A stretch of 64,000 nucleotides of DNA, from NCBI RefSeq assembly GCF_022664455.2, contig NZ_JAKRKC020000002.1:2976001-3040000 (forward strand), given 5' to 3'. A program made the position numbers and the translations under genes. Shown piece by piece: positions 16,239-24,643 of this stretch. The first letter of the stretch is position 1, and the number at the start of each line of letters is the position of its first letter. This DNA comes from Actinomadura luzonensis. Lineage in GTDB: Bacteria; Actinomycetota; Actinomycetes; Streptosporangiales; Streptosporangiaceae. The notes under the pieces are model-generated. The model had not been told where the DNA came from. It saw only the letters and a list, made by a program, of their open reading frames with translations, and did not search any database.

Positions 16239-17309
16239 TCAGGTGGTGCGGGAGGTGGCGGCGATCGCGAGGCCCTCCAGCGCCGCCCTGGCCTCCTCGG
16301 TGACCGGGGCCCGCGCGAGGGCGTCCAGCGCCTCGCCCAGGTAGACGCCGATCAGCTCCTCGCACTCGCGCAGCGCCCCCGTGCCCTCGATGACGTCGCG
16401 CAGCGTCGCCACCCCGTCCTCGTCCAGGCGGGGGTCGCCGAGCAGCCGCCGGACGGCCGCGGCCGCGCCGGGGGAGGCGGCGGCCAGGGTGCGGGCCACG
16501 AGCATGGTGCGCTTGCCCTCGCGCAGGTCGTCGCCCGCGGGTTTGCCGGTCTGCGCCGGGTCGCCGAAGACGCCCAGGATGTCGTCGCGGAGCTGGAAGG
16601 CGATGCCGACGCGCTGCCCGTAGCCGGTGCACAGCTCGTCCATCCAGGGCGTGAGCTTGCGCGCGGCGAGCGCGAGGCCGAGCCGCAGCGGCTGCTCCAC
16701 CGAGTACTTGCCGCTCTTGTACAGCGCCACCCGCAGCGCCGAGTCGAACGTGTTCTCCCCGTGGGCCTGCTCCAGCAGGTCGAGGTACTGGCCGCACATC
16801 AGCTCGGTGCGCATGTGGTCGTGCACCGGCTGGGCCGCCTCCAGCGCCTCGCGCGGCAGGCCGCTGGTGCGCCACATCTCGCCCGACCAGATGAGCAGCA
16901 GGTTGCCCAGCAGGATCGCCGCGCCCTCGCCGAACTGCTCGGGGGAGCCGTGCCAGGCCGCCTTCTCGTGCATGGCCTGGAAGCGGCGGTGCGCCGCCGG
17001 CATGCCGCGGCGCAGGTCGCTCTTGTCCATCACGTCGTCGTGCACGAGCGCGCTGGCCTGCAGCAGCTCCAGCGAGGCCGCCGCGGTGAAGATGCCGGGG
17101 TCGTCGTCCGCGCCGCCCGCGCCGCGCCAGCCCCAGTAGCAGAACGCGGGCCGCAGCCGCTTGCCGCCCGCCAGCAGGTCCTCGGCGGCGGCGCGCAGCG
17201 GCTGGAAGTCGGGGTCGCCGGCGGCGGGGAGCCGGTGCTCGACGAAGGCGCCCAGGGCACGCTCCACCCGCGTGCGCAGGACGTCCATGCTCACGGCGTC
17301 AGAGGTCAT
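16239..17309 (-). CDS. Polyprenyl (geranylgeranyl-type) diphosphate synthase
   Basis: Trans-isoprenyl diphosphate synthase, 356 aa. GGKRLRP at about residue 48 and the first aspartate-rich motif DDVMD (91-95) are followed by the second, FQLRDDILGVFGD, and GDDLREGKRT. It condenses isopentenyl diphosphate to a C20 or longer prenyl chain. It occupies the position of idsA2 (Rv2173) relative to metF and Rv2175c. Product length cannot be fixed from the motifs alone. ATG 17309 is seven bases after TAGTCT (minus strand), suggesting a leaderless transcript. It diverges from metF. Confidence 0.92.
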   Translation of the reverse strand: MTSDAVSMDVLRTRVERALGAFVEHRLPAAGDPDFQPLRAAAEDLLAGGKRLRPAFCYWGWRGAGGADDDPGIFTAAASLELLQASALVHDDVMDKSDLRRGMPAAHRRFQAMHEKAAWHGSPEQFGEGAAILLGNLLLIWSGEMWRTSGLPREALEAAQPVHDHMRTELMCGQYLDLLEQAHGENTFDSALRVALYKSGKYSVEQPLRLGLALAARKLTPWMDELCTGYGQRVGIAFQLRDDILGVFGDPAQTGKPAGDDLREGKRTMLVARTLAAASPGAAAAVRRLLGDPRLDEDGVATLRDVIEGTGALRECEELIGVYLGEALDALARAPVTEEARAALEGLAIAATSRTT

Positions 17310-17442
17310 GCCTTTGAGACTAGTGGCCGGTCGGAGCGCTTCCGCTCGGGGCCGGGGTGAGGTACGTGAACCCCGCCGGGCCGGGCGGGAGCGGTCGCGG
17401 CGGGGCCTCCGCGACCGCCGCCGCTGCCTGTAACCTTGGGCC

Positions 17443-18363
17443 ATGGCGCTTGGTCGACCCTCCGTCCTGCCCGGACGTGTCCCCACCGTCCGCGACATGC
17501 TCGCCGCCGGGGGCCGCACGTTCTCCTTCGAGTTCTTCCCGCCCAAGACCGACGAGGGCGAGCGGCAGCTCTGGAAGGCGATCAGGGAGCTGGAGTCGTT
17601 GCGGCCGGCGTTCGTGTCGGTCACCTACGGCGCCGGCGGCTCCACCCGCGACCGCACGGTCGACATCGTCGAGCGCATCGCCCACGACACCACGCTCACC
17701 CCGGTCGCCCACTTCACCGCGGTCAACCACTCGGTGCGCGAGCTGCGCCACCTGGTCGGGCGCTTCGCCGACGCGGGCGTGCGCAACATCCTGGCCGTGC
17801 GCGGCGACCCGCCCGGCGACCCGGCGGGGGAGTGGGTCCGGCATCCCGAGGGCGTCCTGTACGCCGAGGAGCTGGTGCGGCTGATCCGGCAGTCGGGCGA
17901 CTTCTGCGTGGGCGTGGCGGCGTTCCCCTACAAGCATCCGCGCTCGCCGTCCATCGAGTCCGACACCGAGTTCTTCGTGCGCAAGTGCCGGGCCGGGGCC
18001 GACTACGCGATCACCCAGATGTTCTTCCAGGCCGACGACTACCTGCGGCTGCGCGACCGGGTGGCGGCCCAGGGCTGCGACACCCCGATCATCCCGTGCA
18101 TCATGCCGGTGACGCAGATGAGCACGATCGCGCGCTCCGAGCAGCTGTCGGGCGCGCCGTTCCCGCCGGACGTGGCGGCGCGCTTCGAGGCCGTCAAGGA
18201 CGACCCGGCGGCGGTGCGGCGGCTCGGCATCGACCACGGCGCCGAGCTGTGCCAGCGGCTGCTGGACGAGGGCGCGCCCGGCATCCACTTCATCACCTTC
18301 AACCGCTCCAGCGCCTCGCGCGAGGTGTTCCAGCGGCTCGCCCCGGTCCCGCTCACCGCCTGA
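17443..18363 (+). CDS. metF: Methylenetetrahydrofolate reductase
   Basis: FAD-dependent TIM-barrel reductase (306 aa) making 5-methyl-THF for methionine synthesis. Signatures: FSFEFFPPKT, VTYGAGGSTRDRT, NILAVRGDPPGD, GVAAFPYKHP and a catalytic Asp/Glu/Gln set in keeping with the bacterial family. ATG 17443 lies six bases after TAACCT with no SD between, as for a leaderless message. It is divergent from the polyprenyl synthase. Confidence 0.96.
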   Translation: MALGRPSVLPGRVPTVRDMLAAGGRTFSFEFFPPKTDEGERQLWKAIRELESLRPAFVSVTYGAGGSTRDRTVDIVERIAHDTTLTPVAHFTAVNHSVRELRHLVGRFADAGVRNILAVRGDPPGDPAGEWVRHPEGVLYAEELVRLIRQSGDFCVGVAAFPYKHPRSPSIESDTEFFVRKCRAGADYAITQMFFQADDYLRLRDRVAAQGCDTPIIPCIMPVTQMSTIARSEQLSGAPFPPDVAARFEAVKDDPAAVRRLGIDHGAELCQRLLDEGAPGIHFITFNRSSASREVFQRLAPVPLTA

Positions 18364-18397
18364 GCCCCGGCAAGGGCGGCCCCGGCGCGCGTCAAAG

Positions 18398-18434
18398 CCG
18401 TCACCCGCCCGCAGGGGGACCGGGCGGATGACGG
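18398..18434 (+). terminator. GC hairpin after metF
   Basis: CCGTCACCCGCCCG (18398-18411) pairs with CGGGCGGATGACGG (18421-18434) with one mismatch, a 14-base stem with a nine-base loop, 35 bp after the metF stop. There is no U-tract. A second, weaker inverted repeat follows at about 18430-18455. Confidence 0.55.
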
Positions 18435-18534
18435 CAGGAGACACCTGTCATGCCGTAAAGGGTCGGTCACTTTCCGTCGTGGTTCATGCCCGCGGTCATG
18501 ACATGGCAAACCCCGCACCAGGCGGAGGCCGGGC

Positions 18535-19110
18535 TCAGGGCAGCGGGAGGGGGCGGCCCGCGATGGCGTACTCCTCGTAGCCGCCCGGGAAGACGAACCG
18601 TGACAGCAGGTCGGTGAAGCCGAGGCTGGCGTAGAGGTGGCGGGCGGCGGTCGGCCGGTCGTGGGTGGACAGCACCGCCGAGCGCTCGCCGCGGCCCGCG
18701 CAGAGGGTCCTGATCATGGCGCGGCCGATGCCCTTGCCCTGGTAGTCGGGGTGGACGTGGATCTCGGCCAGCTCGAAGGCGTGGCCGAGCCAGGCCTGGG
18801 CGGTCTCGCGGCCGGACTGCTCGGTGAGCGCCCTGAGCACGACGTCGTGCCACCACTGCCCGGGCGCGCCGCGGAAGCCGTAGGCGAAGCCGACGGTCCT
18901 GGGCTCCTCGCGGTCGCCAGGAGTCAGCGACGGTTCACGCAATTCGGCGAAGTAGCACTGAAAATGGGGATATGTCGCGTGATTGCGCATGATGGCCTTG
19001 CGGCCGGTGATCTGGTCCCCGGGCGGGTTCATCGCTGCCGTGTAGATCCCGATCACCGTCTCCAGCCGCTCGGTGAACTCGGCCGGCCCCGCCCCGCGAA
19101 ACTCGATCAC
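18535..19110 (-). CDS. GNAT family N-acetyltransferase
   Basis: GCN5-related acetyltransferase, 191 aa. The acetyl-CoA binding motif A is ELAEIHVHPDYQGKGIGRAMIRTL, followed by LSTHDRPTAARHLYASLGF, the usual motif B. Substrate unknown. The GTG start at 19110 is preceded at six bases by TAGGGT (minus strand) and lacks an SD, so a leaderless mRNA is likely. Its start lies nine bases beyond the end of the YbaK-like gene, which is transcribed the same way, although the -10 inside the gap suggests it also has its own promoter. Confidence 0.88.
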   Translation of the reverse strand: MIEFRGAGPAEFTERLETVIGIYTAAMNPPGDQITGRKAIMRNHATYPHFQCYFAELREPSLTPGDREEPRTVGFAYGFRGAPGQWWHDVVLRALTEQSGRETAQAWLGHAFELAEIHVHPDYQGKGIGRAMIRTLCAGRGERSAVLSTHDRPTAARHLYASLGFTDLLSRFVFPGGYEEYAIAGRPLPLP

Positions 19111-19119
19111 CGTCGCACC

Positions 19120-19596
19120 CTACTCGACGTCCACCGCGACGCCCCCGGTGATGCGCACCAGCTCGTCGAACGTCGTCGGGAACACCGTCAGCGGATGCCC
19201 GCCGGCCGCCCACACCACCTCGTGCTTGCTCAGCCAGTTGTCCACCAGCGTGCGCACCGGCGCGGGGTGCCCGACCGGGGCCACGCCGCCGATGGGCTGC
19301 CCGGTCGCCGCCCGCACGAACTCCGGCGTGGCCCGCCGCACCTTCGCCGCGCCCGCCGTACGGGCGATCAGGCCGGTGTCGACGCGGTGGGCGCCGCTCG
19401 TCAGCACCAGCAGCGGCTCACCGTCGGCGTCGAAGATCAGGCTGTTGGCGATGGCCCCGACCTCGCAGCCGAGCTGCGCCGCGGCGGTCGCCGCCGTGGG
19501 CGCCTTCTCCGGCAGCACGATGACCTCGCCGCCCGCCCCCAGCTCACGCAACGCGGACTGCACGACGACGGCGTTAGGAGGCAACTTCTCAGACAT
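19120..19596 (-). CDS. YbaK/EbsC-type aminoacyl-tRNA deacylase
   Basis: 158 aa protein of the YbaK/ProX editing-domain family, which hydrolyses mischarged aminoacyl-tRNA such as Cys- or Ala-tRNA(Pro). Family features: AAAQLGCEVGAIANSLIF, LLVLTSGAHRVDT and a GQPIGGVAPVGHPAPVRTLVD segment with the conserved glycine-rich loop. The exact tRNA target is not readable. ATG 19596 follows TAGAGT by six bases (minus strand) with no SD. It diverges from the L,D-transpeptidase gene. Confidence 0.87.
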   Translation of the reverse strand: MSEKLPPNAVVVQSALRELGAGGEVIVLPEKAPTAATAAAQLGCEVGAIANSLIFDADGEPLLVLTSGAHRVDTGLIARTAGAAKVRRATPEFVRAATGQPIGGVAPVGHPAPVRTLVDNWLSKHEVVWAAGGHPLTVFPTTFDELVRITGGVAVDVE

Positions 19597-19693
19597 GGGG
19601 ACACTCTAAACAGGTTGACGGCTTGATTACCCGTTCGTGGTGACTGGTGTAGTGTCCTGTGATCCGCTGCACACGGCATGAGAGGTGGTACGG

Positions 19694-20554
19694 GTGGGGT
19701 TTTCGCGACTGCCCGGAATGGCTGCTCTGCTGACGGCCGGAGCCGTCGCGCTGTCCGGCTGCGGCACGACCGCGGCGCGACCACCAGCCCTGCCGTCCGC
19801 CGCCGCGTCCACTCAGGGGCCCGCTCAGGGGCCCGCTCAGGCGCCCGCCGCCACCGGCGGGGCCGCCGCGCAGGCAGGCCCCTCCGCCACCTCCGCGGCC
19901 CCCGTCGCCGCGCCTCGTAAGACGCTGAAGCTGGGCGCCAAGGGCAAGGCCGTCACCTGGATGCAGCGGCGGCTCACCGAGCTCGGCTACCGCCCCGGCA
20001 AGGCCGACGGCCGCTACGGCGGCACCACCCTGGCGGCGGTGTGGGCGTTCCAGAAGGTCAACGGCATCCGGCCCACCAGCACGATCGCCAGGCGCACCTG
20101 GGAGGCCCTGGAGAGCCCGAAGGCCCCCAAGGTCCTGGTGCCCGGCGGCAGAGCGACCCGCGCCGAGGTCAACCTCACCAAGCAGATCATGGTCCTGTAC
20201 GTCGGCGGCCGGCCGGCGCTCATCACCCACATCTCCTCCGGCAGCGGCGTCCCGTACTGCGAGACCGCGGTGTGGCAGGGCAAGGAGCAGCGTTTCTGCG
20301 GCTCGGCGAGCACGCCCACCGGCGACTACCGGACCACCTGGCGGGCGAGCGGCTGGCACAAGTCCTACCTGGGCGAGCTGTACAACCCCATCTTCTTCAA
20401 CGGCGGCATCGCCTTCCACGGCGCGCTGTCGGTGCCGCTCCAGCCGGCCTCGCACGGCTGCGTCCGCATGCCGATGAACGTGGCCGAGGTGCTGCCGGGG
20501 ATGCTCGGCAAGGGCGTGCCGGTGCACGTGCGGGGCCGCTTCAAGGGGCTGTGA
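19694..20554 (+). CDS. L,D-transpeptidase lipoprotein with peptidoglycan-binding domain
   Basis: Exported cell-wall cross-linking enzyme, 286 aa. The N-terminus is a lipoprotein signal with lipobox L-S-G-C (Cys23), followed by a Pro/Ala/Gln-rich spacer, a PG_binding_1 domain (LKLGAKGKAVTWMQRRLTEL) at about residues 75-130 and a YkuD catalytic domain with AFHGA and SHGCVRMP containing the nucleophilic Cys. It would form 3-3 cross-links in peptidoglycan. GTG 19694 was chosen for AGAGG eight bases upstream; GTG 19685 is also in frame. Confidence 0.9.
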   Translation: MGFSRLPGMAALLTAGAVALSGCGTTAARPPALPSAAASTQGPAQGPAQAPAATGGAAAQAGPSATSAAPVAAPRKTLKLGAKGKAVTWMQRRLTELGYRPGKADGRYGGTTLAAVWAFQKVNGIRPTSTIARRTWEALESPKAPKVLVPGGRATRAEVNLTKQIMVLYVGGRPALITHISSGSGVPYCETAVWQGKEQRFCGSASTPTGDYRTTWRASGWHKSYLGELYNPIFFNGGIAFHGALSVPLQPASHGCVRMPMNVAEVLPGMLGKGVPVHVRGRFKGL

Positions 20555-20594
20555 GCCCCGGGGCCGACCTCGGGTCTCAGCCCGGCTCGCCCGC

Positions 20595-20999
20595 TCAGCC
20601 CGGCTCGCCCGGGTGCTCGGCGTCCCAGCGGTCCCTCGCGGCGGCCATGGCCGTCCTGTGCTCCCTCGACCAGTCCGCCAGCCGCTCCACCGTCTCCGCG
20701 AGGCTCCGGCCGATCGGCGTCAGCCGGTACTCCACCTGCGGCGGGATGGTCGGGTACGCCGTCCGCTCGACCAGGCCGTCCCGGCACAGCCGCCGGGTCG
20801 TCACCGTCAGCATGCGCTGGGAGACGCCCGGGATCGCCCGGTGCAGCTCCCTGAACCGCCGCACGCCCTTGGCCAGCTCGACGAGCACCAGCACCGTCCA
20901 CTTGTCGCCGAGCCGGTCGAGCACGTCGCGGATCCCGCAGTCCTCGTCCCCGCACGGCCCGCTGACCTGGGCGGTTACGTCGGTGTGCGCGACTGACAT
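20595..20999 (-). CDS. HxlR-family winged-helix regulator
   Basis: 134 aa MarR-like regulator of the HxlR type. CGIRDVLDRLGDKWTVLVLVEL opens the winged helix, GVSQRMLTVTTRRLCRDGLVER is the recognition helix and wing, and PPQVEYRLTPIGRSL follows. Good SD (AAGGAGG) before ATG 20999. It is divergent from the NAD(P)-binding oxidoreductase at 21081 and probably controls it, a common pairing. The Cys residues near the N-terminus (GPCGDEDCG) could be redox-sensitive, but that is speculation. Confidence 0.92.
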   Translation of the reverse strand: MSVAHTDVTAQVSGPCGDEDCGIRDVLDRLGDKWTVLVLVELAKGVRRFRELHRAIPGVSQRMLTVTTRRLCRDGLVERTAYPTIPPQVEYRLTPIGRSLAETVERLADWSREHRTAMAAARDRWDAEHPGEPG

Positions 21000-21080
21000 G
21001 AAAGTGCCTCCTTATGGCGGACGCCCGGGTGCGCCCATGCTGGTGACCGTCTAACCGGGCACAACACCAGGAGTGGTCAG

Positions 21081-21960
21081 ATGATTCTCGTCACCGGCGT
21101 GTCGGGGCAACTGGGCGGGGCGATCCTCGCCGGGCTGCGGGCCGTGGGCGGAGTGGAGGCGGCCGGGGCCAGCAGCTCCGCAGGCGTCGCGGACCGGACG
21201 GCGGACTTCGACCGCCCGGAGACGCTCGCGGAGGCGTTCGCGGGCGTGGACGTGCTGGTCTTCGTCTCGGCCGGGTACGCCGAGGACGACGTCGTGCTGG
21301 CCCGCCACGGGGCCGTGGTGCGGGCGGCCGCCGAGGCAGGGGTGCGGCACGTGGTCTACACGAGCCTCGCCGGGTCGGGGGAGCGGCTGACGCTCGCGCT
21401 CGCGCACCGCTGGACCGAGGCGCGGCTGGCCGAGGCGCCGTTCGGCGTCACCGTCCTGCGCAACGGCCTGTACGCCGAGCTCGTGGCCGGGCTGGCGCTC
21501 GCCGGGGCCGCGGCGGCGGCCGGGAGCGGGGTGTTCGCGGCGCCGCTCGGCGACGGGCGGCTGACGGCGGTGGCCCGCGACGACCTGGCGGCCGTGGCCG
21601 CGCGTGGCGGCCGAGACGCAGGCCGACCTGGCGGCCGGGGTGCCGGCGCGGCACGCGGGGCGGACGTACGAGCTGGAGGGCGTGGCGCCGGTCGGCGGTC
21701 CGGACCTGGCGGCGGCGCTGGCCGGCGCGCTCGGCCGGCCCGTCACCTACCGGCCGGTGCCGCTGGCGGCGGCGCGGGAGGGGCTGGCGGGGCTGGAGCC
21801 GTACCAGGCGGGGCACAGCATGTCGATCTACGCGAACATGGGGGCGGGGCTGCTGGAGGCGCGTGGGGGCGATCTGGGCGCGTTCCTGGCCGCGCCGCGG
21901 CCGGTCCTGGACGTCGTCGCCGACACCCTGAAGGCGGCCCTGGCGTCCGCGGCGGGTTAG
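21081..21960 (+). pseudogene. NmrA-like NAD(P)-binding oxidoreductase, frameshifted
   Basis: Atypical short-chain reductase of the NmrA/YtfG type. The first 173 codons (MILVTGVSGQLGGAILAGL, then VDVLVFVSAGY, HVVYTSLAG, VTVLRNGLY, VARDDLAAVAA) are in one frame. From about 21604 the family sequence continues one base later as VAAETQADLAAG, GRTYELEG, YQAGHSMSIYANMGAGLLE and stops at 21960. One extra base near 21600-21604, in a GC-rich run, restores a normal protein of about 292 aa. The first frame otherwise runs on as low-complexity Arg/Gly residues to 22241. It could be a decayed gene or a consensus error. Its divergent partner is the HxlR regulator. Confidence 0.82.
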
Positions 21961-21962
21961 CG

Positions 21963-22046
21963 CGGGGCGGCCGGGTGAGCGCGGGGCGGGCGTTCAGAGC
22001 GCGGCGGGGCGGCCGGGTGAGGGCGGGGCGGCCGTTCAGGGCGCGG
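21963..22046. repeat. 42-bp tandem duplication
   Basis: Two copies of a 42-bp GC-rich unit (GGGGCGGCCGGGTGAG, then GCGTTCAG, then GCGCGG) lie head to tail directly after the frameshifted oxidoreductase. They reach into the 3' end of the membrane protein gene. Three or four substitutions separate the copies. Confidence 0.8.
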
Positions 22047-22602
22047 CGGGGCGGGCCTGGTCGGGCTCGGCGGACGGGGCCGGTGCGCGGCGGGGCGGGC
22101 GGCGGGCCGTCAGGGCCAGCCCGGCGGCCTGGACGAGCCCCGCCGCCGGCAGCAGGAAAGCCGTGGCCGGCTGCCAGCCGGGCAGCCCGGCGACGAAGTC
22201 GGACGCCTGGTAGAGGCGGCCCAGCAGCCGCGGCGCGTTGACGAAGGCGACGACGCACCCCAGCGCGTACGGCACGATCAGGAACCCCGACAACACGAGC
22301 AGGAACGTCCGCCCTCGCGCCGAGCGCCGCCCCAGCAGCGGCCCGACGGCCAGATAGGCCAGCGCGGTCACCCCCACCACCAGGGCCGTCAGCGCCACCA
22401 CCCGCCAGGCGTCCACGCCGAGCGAGGTCAGCCCGTCGGGCCCGATCCTGCCGCCCTCCCACCCGGGGCCGCGCACCTGCGCCTCGGCGGCCTGCCCGAC
22501 GGCGGCCCACCCGGCCAGCGCGTACGCCCCCACGAGCGCCGGCCCGGCCGCCAGCAGCACCACCCCCGCCCGCCGCCCCCGGCCCGCACGCCCCCGGCCC
22601 AC
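22036..22602 (-). CDS. Hypothetical membrane protein, four spans
   Basis: 188 aa, no recognised family. Four hydrophobic segments: VVLLAAGPALVGAYALAGWA, VVALTALVVGVTALAYLAVG, LLVLSGFLIVPYALGCVVAF and TAFLLPAAGLVQAAGLALTA, with a Pro/Arg-rich C-terminal tail. The first loop is longer and probably extracytoplasmic. The GTG start is uncertain because the preceding sequence is low complexity and no SD stands out. It lies downstream of the TetR gene on the same strand, 90 bp away, and might be co-transcribed. Confidence 0.65.
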   Translation of the reverse strand: MGRGRAGRGRRAGVVLLAAGPALVGAYALAGWAAVGQAAEAQVRGPGWEGGRIGPDGLTSLGVDAWRVVALTALVVGVTALAYLAVGPLLGRRSARGRTFLLVLSGFLIVPYALGCVVAFVNAPRLLGRLYQASDFVAGLPGWQPATAFLLPAAGLVQAAGLALTARRPPRRAPAPSAEPDQARPAAP

Positions 22603-22691
22603 ACGCCCCTGCCCGCCCCTGTGCTCAGCCCCGGCCGGTCGCCCTCACCCGCCACGCGCACCCCCACACCACGTCCCTTGAGGATCCCGGG

Positions 22692-23345
22692 TCAGCTTGC
22701 CATCCCCGGCCGCTCGGCGTGGACGCGGACGCCCGGCCGCGCCTCCAGCGCGCGCAGCCCGTCCAGCGCCAGCTCGGCCGCGCGCCGGGCGGTGCCGTGC
22801 ATGTGCCCCAGCGACCGGTCCTCGCCGAGCTGGGCCATCACGGCCAGCTTGACCGCCCCGAACAGCGCGCCCACCGCGGCCGCCGCCTCGACCTCGTCCA
22901 GCTCGTCGGGGCACGCCTGGCGCAGGGCCGCCGCCAGCTTGAGCTGGCTGTCGTAGAGCAGCAGCAGCGCCCGCGCCCGCAGCCCGGGCTCGGCCATGAT
23001 GAGCCGCGTCCGCAGCCCCGCCTCCTCGAACGTCAGCCCCCCGGACTGCAGCGTCCACTCGAAGGCCGCGTCGATGAGCCGCATCAGCAGCGCGACGACG
23101 GACTCGCCGGGGCGGCGGCTCTCCAGCAGCGCCAGCGCCCGCTCCAGCCGCTCCTCCATGTCGTGGAAGACCAGGTCCTCCTTGCCGGCGAAGTAACTGA
23201 AGAACGTCCGTGTGGACACCTCCGCCGCGGCGGCGATCTCCGCGAGGGTGGTGTCGGTGTAGCCCTTCTCGTCGAACAGCCGGAGCGCCGCCTCGATCAG
23301 CGCCCGGCGCGTGCGCTGCTTCTTACGCTCCCGCAGTCCTGCCAT
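22692..23345 (-). CDS. TetR-family transcriptional regulator
   Basis: 217 aa TetR repressor. The HTH is ALIEAALRLFDEKGYTDTTLAEIAAAAEVSTRTFFSYF at about residues 15-52, ending with the usual GKEDL. The C-terminal ligand domain is helical and of unknown specificity. ATG 23345 lies six bases after TAAAGT (minus strand), a leaderless configuration. It diverges from the P450-ferredoxin pair across a 96-bp gap holding a strong inverted repeat, so it most likely represses both itself and the P450. Confidence 0.92.
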   Translation of the reverse strand: MAGLRERKKQRTRRALIEAALRLFDEKGYTDTTLAEIAAAAEVSTRTFFSYFAGKEDLVFHDMEERLERALALLESRRPGESVVALLMRLIDAAFEWTLQSGGLTFEEAGLRTRLIMAEPGLRARALLLLYDSQLKLAAALRQACPDELDEVEAAAAVGALFGAVKLAVMAQLGEDRSLGHMHGTARRAAELALDGLRALEARPGVRVHAERPGMAS

Positions 23346-23377
23346 GGGCGAACTTTACTGCATGTCCAGCTTTCTTT

Positions 23378-23403
23378 CATCGGTTGTAATTTTGCAACCG
23401 ATG
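23378..23403. promoter_or_regulatory. Inverted repeat, likely TetR operator
   Basis: CATCGGTTG and CAACCGATG are perfect nine-base arms separated by eight AT-rich bases, in the TetR/P450 divergent gap. The TAATTT core could be the -10 of the P450 promoter. It is nested inside outer arms GTCCAG (23363) and CTGGAC (23411), and a second perfect 12-bp palindrome GGACGTACGTCC follows at 23413-23424. The dyad, size and position fit an operator for the TetR protein encoded next door. Confidence 0.75.
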
Positions 23404-23441
23404 AGGTTTTCTGGACGTACGTCCCGGAGAGGAGCCGAGGC

Positions 23442-24632
23442 ATGTCCGATCTGACCCTTCCCATGGTGCGGCAGCGCCCGCTGGACCCGCCCGACAAGAT
23501 CGACGAACTGCGGCACCAGGCCCACATGCACCGCATGACGTACGCCGACGGCCACGTGGGCTGGCTCGTCACCGGCTACGCCGCCGCCCGCGCGGTGCTG
23601 GCCGACCCCCGTTTCTCCAACCGCCCGGAGAAGATGCACCCGCCGCTCCCCGGCCGGATGGAGCTGCTCAGGCGGCAGGGCTTCAAGCCGCAGCCCGGCC
23701 TGTTCCTGCGTACCGACCCGCCCGAGCACACCCGCTACCGCAGGCTGCTCACCGGCCAGTTCACCGTGCGCAGGATGAAGGCGCTGGAGCCGAGGATCGC
23801 CGAGATCACCGAGGAGTGCCTGGACGCCATGGAGGCCGCGGGGCCGCCCGCCGACCTGGTGCAGGCGTTCGCGCTGCCCATCCCGTCCCTGGTGATCTGC
23901 GAGCTGCTCGGCGTGCCGTACGAGGACCGCGCCCGCTTCCAGGAGGACGCGCGGGTGCTGTTCAACCTGGAGGCCGGGCTCGAGGAGGCGCTGGCCGCCA
24001 TCGGCAGCACGATGGCGTACCTGCGCGACCTCATCGGCCGCAAGCGCAAGGAGCCGGGCGACGACCTGCTGAGCGGGCTCGTCGAGGGCGGCGAGCTGGA
24101 CGACGAGGAGCTGACCGGCGTCGGGTTCCTGCTGCTCATCGCCGGGCACGAGACCACCGCCAACATGCTCGGGCTCGGGACGTACGCGCTGCTCGCCAAC
24201 CCCGGCCAGCTCGCGCTGCTGCGCGCCGACCCCTCGCTCGCGGACAACGCCGTCGAGGAGCTGCTGCGCTACCTCACCATCATCCATCTGGGGCCGCTGC
24301 GCAGCGCCGAGGAGGACGTCGAGATCGAGGGCAACCTCATCAGGGCGGGGGAGACGGTCACGCTCAGCCTGCCCGCGGCCAACCGCGACCCCGCCCGCTT
24401 CCCCGGCGGCGACACCCTCGACCTGACCCGGCCCGCGACCGGCCACCTCACCTTCGGCCACGGCATCCACCAGTGCCTCGGCCAGCAGCTCGCCCGGGCG
24501 GAGATGCGCCTCGCCTACCCCGCGCTGCTGCGCCGCCTGCCTGGCCTACGCTTGGCCGTAACGCCGGAGGAGGTGCCGATGCGCTCGGACATGTCGATCT
24601 ACGGAGTGCACCGCCTCCCTGTCACCTGGTAG
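23442..24632 (+). CDS. Cytochrome P450
   Basis: Soluble bacterial class I P450, 396 aa. I-helix AGHETTAN with the oxygen-activating Thr pair, K-helix E-L-L-R in VEELLRYLT, and the heme-binding loop FGHGIHQCLGQQLAR with the Cys thiolate. FLRTDPPEHTRYRRLL is the usual C-helix. Substrate unknown; the family resembles CYP105/CYP107-like hydroxylases of actinomycetes. ATG at 23442 follows GGAGAGGAG. A dedicated ferredoxin is encoded 12 bp downstream, and the divergent TetR regulator suggests induction by a small molecule. Confidence 0.94.
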   Translation: MSDLTLPMVRQRPLDPPDKIDELRHQAHMHRMTYADGHVGWLVTGYAAARAVLADPRFSNRPEKMHPPLPGRMELLRRQGFKPQPGLFLRTDPPEHTRYRRLLTGQFTVRRMKALEPRIAEITEECLDAMEAAGPPADLVQAFALPIPSLVICELLGVPYEDRARFQEDARVLFNLEAGLEEALAAIGSTMAYLRDLIGRKRKEPGDDLLSGLVEGGELDDEELTGVGFLLLIAGHETTANMLGLGTYALLANPGQLALLRADPSLADNAVEELLRYLTIIHLGPLRSAEEDVEIEGNLIRAGETVTLSLPAANRDPARFPGGDTLDLTRPATGHLTFGHGIHQCLGQQLARAEMRLAYPALLRRLPGLRLAVTPEEVPMRSDMSIYGVHRLPVTW

Positions 24633-24643
24633 AGGTCATCAAC

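Noticed and set aside
21081..22241. A 386-aa fusion version of the NmrA-like oxidoreductase
   Set aside because: The residues after about 174 are Arg/Gly-rich noise; the true continuation is one frame away and ends at 21960.
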